This document shows positions 26,539-33,644 of a stretch of 64,000 nt of DNA, one piece after another. This DNA comes from JBBQZP01 sp038207585 (GTDB lineage Bacteria; Pseudomonadota; Alphaproteobacteria; Rhodobacterales; Rhodobacteraceae): contig JBBQZP010000025.1 of the NCBI GenBank assembly GCA_038207585.1, positions 1 to 64,000 of the forward strand. The letters run 5' to 3'. Every line of letters starts with the position of its first letter. Position 1 is the first letter of the stretch. The notes under the pieces were generated by a model. It saw nothing but the letters and a program-made list of their open reading frames with translations. It did no database searches and was not told where the DNA came from. Made by a program: the position numbers and the translations under genes.

Positions 26539-28080
26539 TCAGTCACTCAAACCATCCGATTCCGCCTTGGCACGCTGGATGCGCATCTTGACGGCCTTGC
26601 CGAAGATGATCGGCAGGACAAAACCCACTACCGCCACCGTCCAGAGCCCGATCGACAGGGGCGAGTGGAAAAGTTGTGTCCAGTCGCCGTTGTCGATGGT
26701 CATCGCGCGGCGCAGGTTCGCCTCCATCGCGTTGCCCAGCAGGATGCCCATGATCACCGGAACCAAGGGTATCTCCAGCTTGCGCAGGCCCCAACCCATG
26801 ATGCCAAAGACGACCATGACCATCAGATCGAAGGTGGAACCGGAAATGCCGTAGATGCCGACGAAACTGACCATCGCCACAATCGGCATCAGGAACTTCG
26901 GCGGGATCAGCAGCACGCGCACGAACAGGCCGACCAACGGTATGTTCATGAACAAAAGCATGAAGTTGGCAATGAACAGCGCCGCCGTCAGCCCCCAGAC
27001 CACATCGGGGTTCTTGGTGAACAAAAGCGGCCCCGGCGTGATGTTGAGCGCCAGCAACATGGCCAGCAGCACCGCCGTTGTGCCCGACCCCGGCACACCC
27101 AGCGCCAGCATCGGCACCAAAGCGCCGCCCGCGGCCGAGTTGTTCCCTGCTTCGGGGGCAGCAACCCCGCGCGGGTCGCCCTTGCCGAAGGTATCGTTCT
27201 TGTTGACCAGAGCCTTTTCCGCTGAATAGGCCATGAACGACCCCAGCGACGCCCCCGCCCCCGGCAGAACGCCTGCCAGAAAGCCCAGAATGGTCGACCG
27301 GATCATCGTCGGCGTGCAGAACTTCAGCATCTCGAACGAAGGGGTGATGCGGCCGATCGTCATTTTCGCCTCTTTCCCCTCGCCCGAGCCATCGCCGCGA
27401 TGTTCCAGAAAGATGAACACTTCCGACAGCGCGAACAGGCCCACGATGGCGACCAGAAAGTCGATCCCGTCGTATAGATGCACCTCTCCGAAAGCAAAAC
27501 GCGGAACCCCGGTCTGTCCGTCCACCCCGATCATCGCGATGCCAAGCCCAAGGGCCGCTGCAAAGGCCGCTTTCGCCTGATTGGTCGACGACACGCCGCC
27601 CAGCGTGGCAAAGGCCAGCACATACAGCGCGAAATAATCGGCAGGCTGGAACAGCAGCGCGAATTTCACCAGCAAGGGCGCGAAAAACACCAGCCCACAG
27701 GTCGCAAAGAACGACCCCACGAATGAGGCTACGCCCGAAATCGCCAGCGCCTCGCCCGCGCGGCCCTGTTTGGCCATCGGATAGCCATCCAGCGTGGTCA
27801 TCAGCGCAGGCTCGTCGCCGGGAATGTTCAGCAGGATCGACGAGATCCGCCCGCCATACATCGCGCCGTAATACACCGAGGTCAACAGGATCATCGCTGA
27901 CGTCGGATCAAGCCCAAGCGAGAACGCCAGCGGAATCAGGATCGCCACCCCGTTCGATGGCCCAAGCCCCGGAAGTGCGCCGATAATCGTGCCAAGGAAG
28001 CATCCCAGAAAGGCCAGACCCAGATTCTGGAATGTCAGCGCAATCTCGAACCCGCCCATCAGGGCATAAAAGCTGTCCAT
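26539..28080 (-). CDS. tctA: Tripartite tricarboxylate transporter, large permease subunit
   Basis: The 513-residue protein has about 11-12 transmembrane segments and the TctA signature near the start, FLGCFLGTIIGALPGLGPSNGVAILIPL, together with YGGRISSILLNIPGDEPALMTTLDGYP and a second PGAGASLGSFMAY repeat. TctA is the main channel of a secondary, binding-protein-dependent carboxylate importer in the inner membrane. It is last in the operon tctC-tctB-tctA (12-base gap to tctB). Substrates of the family include citrate, tartrate, terephthalate and others. Confidence 0.95.
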   Translation of the reverse strand: MDSFYALMGGFEIALTFQNLGLAFLGCFLGTIIGALPGLGPSNGVAILIPLAFSLGLDPTSAMILLTSVYYGAMYGGRISSILLNIPGDEPALMTTLDGYPMAKQGRAGEALAISGVASFVGSFFATCGLVFFAPLLVKFALLFQPADYFALYVLAFATLGGVSSTNQAKAAFAAALGLGIAMIGVDGQTGVPRFAFGEVHLYDGIDFLVAIVGLFALSEVFIFLEHRGDGSGEGKEAKMTIGRITPSFEMLKFCTPTMIRSTILGFLAGVLPGAGASLGSFMAYSAEKALVNKNDTFGKGDPRGVAAPEAGNNSAAGGALVPMLALGVPGSGTTAVLLAMLLALNITPGPLLFTKNPDVVWGLTAALFIANFMLLFMNIPLVGLFVRVLLIPPKFLMPIVAMVSFVGIYGISGSTFDLMVMVVFGIMGWGLRKLEIPLVPVIMGILLGNAMEANLRRAMTIDNGDWTQLFHSPLSIGLWTVAVVGFVLPIIFGKAVKMRIQRAKAESDGLSD

Positions 28081-28092
28081 CGCCGCGCCTCC

Positions 28093-28524
28093 CTAAAAGC
28101 CAAGCGGTCCACGGGCAAGACTAAGCCCGAGGATCAGGTGAAAGACCACATAGATGCCAATGGAAATGGCCACGCCAGCCAGCAAGGCCTGCACAGGTTT
28201 CGTCCCCAGCCGCCACGACAGATACGCCGCCGCAAGCGTTGTGGCGATGATGAAGCCCGCGATGGGCAGCGCATAGGCATAGGCAAACAGCACCACCGCC
28301 GCCACGCCAATCTCGGCCAGCCGTGCGGCCTCGGGCCACTTGGGCGCTGCATCGGGGCGCAGCATGATGGCAAGGCTGGCAAGCGCCAGAACGGTGCCGA
28401 TCATATAGGGAAAGACCTTGGGACCGAACGGGTCAGAGATGAAACTCAGCTGAATCTGTGTCGCCTGCCAGATGAAGAAGGCCGCGACGACCAGACCGAT
28501 GCCGCCGAAAATACGGTCGCCCAT
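28093..28524 (-). CDS. tctB: Tripartite tricarboxylate transporter, small membrane subunit
   Basis: The 143-residue protein has four hydrophobic segments and the family features FGPKVFPYMIGTVLALASLA near residue 33 and a C-terminal IGIYVVFHLILGLSLARGPL. TctB is the poorly conserved small subunit that works with TctA. It follows a strong intercistronic hairpin after tctC. Confidence 0.92.
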   Translation of the reverse strand: MGDRIFGGIGLVVAAFFIWQATQIQLSFISDPFGPKVFPYMIGTVLALASLAIMLRPDAAPKWPEAARLAEIGVAAVVLFAYAYALPIAGFIIATTLAAAYLSWRLGTKPVQALLAGVAISIGIYVVFHLILGLSLARGPLGF

Positions 28525-28549
28525 GATGCTCTCCTGAAAAAGATAAGAA

Positions 28550-28585
28550 GGGGGCGGCGCTGGGTCTGACCCGGACGCCGCCCCC
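28550..28585 (-). promoter_or_regulatory. Intercistronic hairpin between tctC and tctB
   Basis: Ten-base arms GGGGGCGGCG (28550-28559) and CGCCGCCCCC (28576-28585) enclose a 16-base loop directly after the tctC stop. On the transcribed minus strand the stem is followed by a pyrimidine-rich CTTCTTATCTTTTT. It should partly terminate transcription or protect the upstream mRNA, giving more binding protein than permease. Confidence 0.7.
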
Positions 28586-28593
28586 GGACCTGA

Positions 28594-29583
28594 TTACTGG
28601 ATCAGGCCGATGTCTTTGGAGATCGTCTCGATCTGCTTGATCGAATCCGCCACATAGGCCTGGAATTCAGCGCCGGAAAGGTCCAGCGGGGCGATGCCGT
28701 TGGCGGCCATCGTCGCTTTCCATTCGTCCGAGGCATAGACCTTTGCCAAAGCATCGACCCAATAGGCGTAAGCCTCGTCCGACATGCCGCCGGGCGCGTA
28801 GAACCCGCGCCAGTTGGCGCCTTCGGCATCAATGCCCTGCTCTTTGGCAGTCGGGAATTTGGCGAAATCGCCTTCAAGACGCTCGGGTGCCAGCACCGCG
28901 ATCACCTTGATGTCGCCGCTGTCGACAAAGCCCTTGGCTTCGGACGCATCGCCCGAAAACGCCTGTACAGACCCAGCCAGAAGCTGCGTCACCGCCTCAC
29001 CACCGCCATCGAAGGCCACATATTTGATGGTGCGCACATCTTCGATGCCCGCCGCATTGGCCGCGATCAGCACCTTGAGGTGATCCCACCCGCCCACAGC
29101 TGAACCGCCCGCGATGGAAACGCTGGTCGGGTCTGCCTTGATCTTGTCCATCAGTTCGGGAAGCGTATTCACTTCCGACGATGCCGCCACGGCAATGATG
29201 CCATAGTCCGCACCGACCGACCCTATCCAGCGGACCTGATCCTGCGTGTTGCCGGGGAACGCGCCCTGCGCCAAACGGGTTGCGGTCGCGGTTGATGCTG
29301 CGACGATCAGATTGTTGTTGTCATTGCGCTTGTTCACCACCTCGGCAAAGGCCACGCCGCCACCGCCACCGGCAAGGTTCGTCACCTGCATGGTGCCGGG
29401 CACCAGTTTCATATCCTGCAGCGCCTTTCCGACCTGACGGCAGGTGAAATCCCACCCGCCACCGGGGGCCGCGGGCGAAATACATTCGGTGCCTTCGGGA
29501 TCAAAGGCGAAAGCCGGGGCTGCGATCATGGCCGCGCCAAGCGCAAAGCCAGCGGCAGCGCCGCGCAAAGTGAGCAGTGTCAT
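28594..29583 (-). CDS. tctC: Tripartite tricarboxylate transporter solute-binding protein
   Basis: The ATG at 29583 is preceded by GGAGGAGA and gives 329 residues; in-frame sequence further upstream is unrelated. A signal peptide ends APAFA before FDPEGTECISPAAPGGGWDF, and the PAxPGGGWD loop is the carboxylate-contacting element of TctC/Bug proteins. VTNLAGGGGGVAF and GWDHLKVLIAANAAG are also typical. It delivers a carboxylate to TctAB. Its gene is divergent from the tctD regulator, which probably controls it. Confidence 0.94.
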   Translation of the reverse strand: MTLLTLRGAAAGFALGAAMIAAPAFAFDPEGTECISPAAPGGGWDFTCRQVGKALQDMKLVPGTMQVTNLAGGGGGVAFAEVVNKRNDNNNLIVAASTATATRLAQGAFPGNTQDQVRWIGSVGADYGIIAVAASSEVNTLPELMDKIKADPTSVSIAGGSAVGGWDHLKVLIAANAAGIEDVRTIKYVAFDGGGEAVTQLLAGSVQAFSGDASEAKGFVDSGDIKVIAVLAPERLEGDFAKFPTAKEQGIDAEGANWRGFYAPGGMSDEAYAYWVDALAKVYASDEWKATMAANGIAPLDLSGAEFQAYVADSIKQIETISKDIGLIQ

Positions 29584-29761
29584 GGGGGTCTCCTCCGAGA
29601 TATGTGTTTTGGTCGTTTCTTGGTCTTGGTCCCACCTGCGGACCCGAAAGGGCCAGCGGCGGGTTGCGCGAAGACTAGCGCGTGAACCTGTCACCAAGCT
29701 GTCGCCTGCGGCTCTTGTTCCGGTGGTGCCTGCGGGCCTATGCTGCGCGCGGGGGGACCGG

Positions 29762-30433
29762 ATGCGCCTGTTGCTGCTGGAAGATACCGAAGACGTCGCC
29801 GAAGCGATCGTCACCAGCTTTGCCCGCCGGGGCGATGCGGTCGATCATGCTGGCACGCTGCGCGACGCGCGCGATTTCATTGCGGTGCAGGGCTATGACG
29901 TGGCGATTTTCGACATCACCCTGCCCGACGGCAAAAGCACCGATCTGCTGGCCGCGTTGCGCGCCGAGGGGTGGGCGACGCCTGTGGTGATGCTGACCGC
30001 CCTTTCGGATGTGGCGGACCGGGTCGGCGCGCTGGATGGCGGCGCGGATGATTATCTGGTCAAGCCCTTTGATCTGCGCGAATTGCAGGCACGCGTGCGC
30101 GCCCTTGCCCGCCGCGCCGTGCCCGAACGCGCGGGCCTGATCACCTTTGGTGATCTTGAGTTTGATCCCGCCGGCATGTCGCTGACCGTGGCCGGCGCGC
30201 CCGTCACCCTGACCCGGCGCGAGTTTGCGCTTTTGGAGGTTCTGCTGGCGCACCGGGGCCGGGTCATCGCAAAAGACCGCATCCACGAGCGCATGTTCGC
30301 CTTTGCCGATGAGGAAGTCGGCGTGAATACGGTCGAACTCTACATCGCCCGCCTGCGCCGCAAGTTGGAGGGCAGCCGCACCGCGATCCGCACCCTGCGC
30401 GGGTTGGGCTATCAACTGGTCGAGGGCGGCTAG
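29762..30433 (+). CDS. tctD: OmpR-family response regulator TctD
   Basis: From ATG 29762 (after a G-rich purine tract) the protein has 223 residues. The receiver shows the acidic pair ED near residues 7-8 and the phosphoacceptor in VAIFDITLPDGKS (about residue 51). ADDYLVKPFDL follows with the conserved lysine, and a winged-helix output domain ends KLEGSRTAIRTLRGLGYQL. Its place divergent from tctCBA fits activation of the transporter in response to extracellular carboxylates. The kinase gene starts one base after its stop. Confidence 0.93.
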   Translation: MRLLLLEDTEDVAEAIVTSFARRGDAVDHAGTLRDARDFIAVQGYDVAIFDITLPDGKSTDLLAALRAEGWATPVVMLTALSDVADRVGALDGGADDYLVKPFDLRELQARVRALARRAVPERAGLITFGDLEFDPAGMSLTVAGAPVTLTRREFALLEVLLAHRGRVIAKDRIHERMFAFADEEVGVNTVELYIARLRRKLEGSRTAIRTLRGLGYQLVEGG

Positions 30434-30434
30434 A

Positions 30435-31784
30435 GTGCAACGCCACATCTCTTTGACCACCCGCGTTGGGTTCGCGCTGGCGTTGGTGCTGGCGGTCGGC
30501 GGGGCGGCGGTCACGGTCGCAGCACTTCAATACGGGCGGCAGGCGGCACAGACAGCCTATGACCGGCTGCTGATCGGGGCGGCGGATCAGATCGCGGGGG
30601 CGATCACGGTGCGGGATGGCGCGATTGCGGTGGATATTCCGGCCTCGGCCTTTCAGCTTCTGGCGCTGGCCCCTGATGACCGCATCGCCTATGCCGTGAT
30701 CGGCCCCGGCGGCAGTCTGATCACCGGGTATCCCGGCCTTGCCCCCGCTGGCGACGGCCCCTTTGCGCGGGCGGTGGTGAATGGTGCGGCAATGCGGCTG
30801 GCGGTGGTGGACCGGCCCTTTTCGGAACGCGCCTTTCGCGGATCGGTGCGGGTGGTGGTCGGCCAGACGCTGCTTGCGAGGGCGGCCCTTGCGCGCGAAA
30901 TAACGACCGGCGCATTGTGGGTGGCGGTGGCGGCTGGGGTGCTGATGTCGGCACTTGCGGTGTTCGCCATCCGCTCGGCGCTGAGCCCGCTTGTGCAGGT
31001 CGAACGCGCCCTTGCCGCCCGCGCGCCAAAGGATCTGACGCCGCTGGATGTGGCGGTCCCGCGCGAAATCGGCGGGCTGGTGGCCTCCATCAACGGCTTC
31101 ATGGCACGCCTTGACCGGCAGGTTGAGGCGCTGCGCAACCTGATTGCCGATGCGTCACACCAGTTGCGCACGCCCATTGCCGCGCTGCGTGCGCAGGCCG
31201 ATCTTGCGGCGGGCGAAACCGACCCCGCGCGGCAAAAGGCGATTGTCGCGCGGCTTCATGCCCGCGCGGTGAGTCTGGGGCGGCTGACCGACCAGATGCT
31301 GAACCACGCGATGATCATCCACCGCGCCGATTCCGTGCCGCGCGAAGTCGTCGATCTGCGCGAAGTGGCCATCCGCGCGGTGTACGAAAGCGAAGGCGTG
31401 GCGGACGCAGACCCGGCGGCCCTGCAGCTTGATCTGCCCGAGGATGCCGTGCACTGCATGGGCGACGCGCTGTCGCTGACCGAGGCGGTCAAGAACCTTG
31501 TGGCGAACGCAGCACGGCACGGAGGGGCCCCGGTAACAGTGCGGGTGGCGGTGCATGACGATCAGGCGCTGATCGGCGTGCAGGATCACGGTGCCGGAAT
31601 TCCGTTGGCCGACCGGGGTGCGGGCATGACCCGCTTTCGCCGCGCCTCGGGCGTGTCGGCAAGCAGTGCGGGGCTTGGGTTGGCCATCGTGCAGGAAGTG
31701 GCCCTGGCGCATGACGGGCGCATCGCGTTTTCCGATGGTGGCCCGTTCGAGGTGGCGCTGGTGATACCACGGGTGCGCCCGTGA
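30435..31784 (+). CDS. tctE: Sensor histidine kinase TctE
   Basis: The GTG at 30435 gives 449 residues. One transmembrane helix is near residues 10-30 and a second near 155-175, with a periplasmic sensor loop between. A HAMP-like linker precedes the H-box LIADASHQLRTPIAALRAQ (phosphorylated histidine near 239). N-box EAVKNLVANAARHGG and G-boxes VQDHGAGIP and SSAGLGLAIV complete the kinase. It is the partner of TctD. The next gene, a solute-binding protein, starts in its stop codon. Confidence 0.93.
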   Translation: MQRHISLTTRVGFALALVLAVGGAAVTVAALQYGRQAAQTAYDRLLIGAADQIAGAITVRDGAIAVDIPASAFQLLALAPDDRIAYAVIGPGGSLITGYPGLAPAGDGPFARAVVNGAAMRLAVVDRPFSERAFRGSVRVVVGQTLLARAALAREITTGALWVAVAAGVLMSALAVFAIRSALSPLVQVERALAARAPKDLTPLDVAVPREIGGLVASINGFMARLDRQVEALRNLIADASHQLRTPIAALRAQADLAAGETDPARQKAIVARLHARAVSLGRLTDQMLNHAMIIHRADSVPREVVDLREVAIRAVYESEGVADADPAALQLDLPEDAVHCMGDALSLTEAVKNLVANAARHGGAPVTVRVAVHDDQALIGVQDHGAGIPLADRGAGMTRFRRASGVSASSAGLGLAIVQEVALAHDGRIAFSDGGPFEVALVIPRVRP

Positions 31785-32836
31785 TCCGTACCCTGCCCCT
31801 GTTGCTGCTTTGGGCTGGTGCGGCCTTTGCGCAGGCCACACCCGAAGCTGTCGCCGCCTATGGAAGCGAAGATGCGGCGCGGGGCCTGATCATCCGGTCC
31901 TCCACCGATGTGGACGCCCTGTCGCCTGCGTTGCAGGCATTTTCCGCCACCCGCCCCGATATCCGGATCACCTACGAGCAATGGGGGTCAAACGACCTTT
32001 ATCTGCGCGGTGAGGCGGCCTGCCGGGGCGAGGTTGCGGCCTCGGATCTTGTGATTAACTCGTCGGTGGATCAGCAGGTGAAACTGGTGAACGACGGCTG
32101 CGCGCAGCCCCATGTGTCGGCCCTGACAACCCGCCTGCCCGCCGCTGCCCGCTGGCGGAATGAGATTTTCGGCGTCACCCGCGAACCCGTGGTCATGGTC
32201 TACAACCGCGATCTTGTGGCCCCCGCCGATGCCCCCCGGTCACGCTTTGATCTGATCGACCTGCTGCGCCCCGAGGGCAGCCGTTTCGCAGGCCGCATCG
32301 CGACTTATGATATCGAGGCGTCGGGGCTTGGATACCTTCTGGCCTTTCAGGATTCGCAAACCGCCACAACCTTTGGCAGCCTGATCGAGGCGTTCGGGCG
32401 GTCGGGTGCTGTCGCCACCTGCTGTTCGGCGGAGATCATCGACGGCGTGGCCGAGGGGCGGTATCTGATCGCCTATAACGTGCTGGGGTCTTACGCCCTT
32501 GCCCGCGCCTCCCACGACCGCCGCATCGCCATCGTCGCGCCGCAGGATTACACGCTGGTGTTAAGCCGCGCCGCGATGATCCCCCGGCAGGCCGCCAATC
32601 CGGGGGATGCGGGCGCGTTCATCGACTTCCTTTTGTCGGATGCCGGGATTGCGGCGCTGACCCAGACCCAGATGATGCTGCCAGAGGGCGGCACCGACGA
32701 TATGGGCCTTGGCCCCGACGATGCAGCGTCCTTGCGCCCCGTCGCTCTGTCGCCGACACTTTTGCTGGGGCTGGACCGCGCAAAACGAGCGGGGTTCCTG
32801 AGCATCTGGCGCGGGACATTTCCGGCGACCCGCTGA
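31781..32836 (+). CDS. Periplasmic solute-binding protein coupled to TctE
   Basis: The GTG at 31781 overlaps the tctE stop (GTGA) and encodes 351 residues with signal peptide MIRTLPLLLLWAGAAFAQA. The mature part looks like a type 2 periplasmic binding protein of the iron(III)/ABC kind (RPDIRITYEQWGSNDLYLRG, EPVVMVYNRDLVAP, RYLIAYNVLGSYALARA). No permease or ATPase gene accompanies it. Translational coupling to the kinase suggests that it serves as a ligand-binding co-sensor for TctE rather than as a transporter subunit. That role is an inference. A terminator follows. Confidence 0.8.
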   Translation: MIRTLPLLLLWAGAAFAQATPEAVAAYGSEDAARGLIIRSSTDVDALSPALQAFSATRPDIRITYEQWGSNDLYLRGEAACRGEVAASDLVINSSVDQQVKLVNDGCAQPHVSALTTRLPAAARWRNEIFGVTREPVVMVYNRDLVAPADAPRSRFDLIDLLRPEGSRFAGRIATYDIEASGLGYLLAFQDSQTATTFGSLIEAFGRSGAVATCCSAEIIDGVAEGRYLIAYNVLGSYALARASHDRRIAIVAPQDYTLVLSRAAMIPRQAANPGDAGAFIDFLLSDAGIAALTQTQMMLPEGGTDDMGLGPDDAASLRPVALSPTLLLGLDRAKRAGFLSIWRGTFPATR

Positions 32837-32852
32837 CCCCTGATATGACGAA

Positions 32853-32884
32853 GCCCCGGACGTGATCCGGGGCCTCCAGTTTTT
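32853..32884 (+). terminator. Rho-independent terminator after the tctDE operon
   Basis: GCCCCGGA (32853-32860), loop CGTGA, TCCGGGGC (32866-32873) form a perfect 8-base-pair stem, followed by CTCCAG and a T-run (32880-32884). It ends the plus-strand tctD-tctE-binding protein unit 16 bases past the stop. Confidence 0.85.
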
Positions 32885-32902
32885 CGGCAGACCGGGGGGG
32901 GG

Positions 32903-32986
32903 TCAGCTACACCCGCTCGTCCCGCCGCAGGTGTTGCACTTCATGCAGGTGCCGTTCCTGACCAGCGTGTAGTTGCCGCATTCGCC
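32903..32986 (-). repeat. Displaced 84-base copy of the nrdJ 3' end (repeat A)
   Basis: This segment matches 33561-33644 at 83 of 84 positions (the one difference is at 32954, G here, A there). It encodes on the minus strand the last 27 codons and stop of NrdJ (GECGNYTLVRNGTCMKC, then NTCGGTSGCS and stop). The match begins exactly at the stop codon and ends after 28 codons; flanking bases differ at once on both sides. It has no start codon of its own and is separated from the real nrdJ end by one gene. Confidence 0.95.
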
Positions 32987-33012
32987 ATTGTGGTTTCGCT
33001 CTACCGATCCGG

Positions 33013-33561
33013 CTAGCTAAAACCGAGTTCTCCTATCCTCCGTGCCACGGCCGTTTCCGCTACAAAGAACAATTTGGCGAGCGCTGCGCGATCTCCGGCG
33101 AGTCGTTGATATGCCGGCTTAAACAAGTTTGGGGGCATGAGAAGTAAAGTCGCGAAATTGTTGGCCTCAGACTCCATGATTGAATCCCGTTTCTCAAGAT
33201 ATGCGAACGGGTCTGCCTCAGTTATCGTACTTCGATTCATTCGCCCATCGAACACATCCAAATCAGCCAAACGAGCCTTGTGTAGAACAAAATGGCCAAT
33301 TTCGTGGCCTACAGTAAACTGCTGCGTCTCTGCTCTATCGTTCTTATTTAGCTTGATAACCCAGCCAGAGGCTGACCCGTAACTTGGGGCTTTTTCAAGA
33401 AACCCCCGTTCATAAGGCAAGAGTTCCTCTACAAGAACCTTAAGCCCAAATGAGTTCGCAAGCTGAACGATGTCACCCTCCAGCGATGAGCAAAACTCTT
33501 TTAATTGCGCCCGCTCCCAATCGTTTATCCGTAGGTCGCTTCTGAACGAATACTCTCTCAT
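33013..33561 (-). CDS. ImmA/IrrE-family (peptidase M78) metalloprotease-like protein in the nrdJ 3' cassette
   Basis: The 182-residue protein has the zinc-protease motif HEIGHFVLHK (about residues 86-95) and a downstream ESEANNFATLLLMP helix with the likely third ligand, the ImmA/IrrE arrangement. Known members cut repressors (ImmA, DdrO/IrrE) or act in toxin and phage-defence systems, usually beside an Xre-type regulator; none is present here. Its ATG shares one base with the nrdJ stop (TGATG) and has no good ribosome-binding site, so reinitiation from nrdJ is likely. It is visibly AT-richer than neighbouring genes. It lies between two copies of the nrdJ 3' end, indicating recent acquisition. 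Confidence 0.88.
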   Translation of the reverse strand: MREYSFRSDLRINDWERAQLKEFCSSLEGDIVQLANSFGLKVLVEELLPYERGFLEKAPSYGSASGWVIKLNKNDRAETQQFTVGHEIGHFVLHKARLADLDVFDGRMNRSTITEADPFAYLEKRDSIMESEANNFATLLLMPPNLFKPAYQRLAGDRAALAKLFFVAETAVARRIGELGFS

Positions 33562-33644
33562 CAGCTACACCCGCTCGTCCCGCCGCAGGTGTTGCACTTC
33601 ATGCAGGTGCCATTCCTGACCAGCGTGTAGTTGCCGCATTCGCC
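33561..33644 (-). repeat. In-place 84-base nrdJ 3' end (repeat B)
   Basis: This is the functional 3' end of nrdJ and the partner of the displaced copy at 32903-32986. The repeat unit spacing is 658 bases. The segment between the copies contains only the ImmA/IrrE-family gene and 26 non-coding bases. Confidence 0.95.

Noticed and set aside
29682..29694. GTGA-ACCTG-TCAC inverted repeat in the tctC/tctD divergent region
   Set aside because: Four-base arms are expected by chance; it would need conservation to be called a TctD site.
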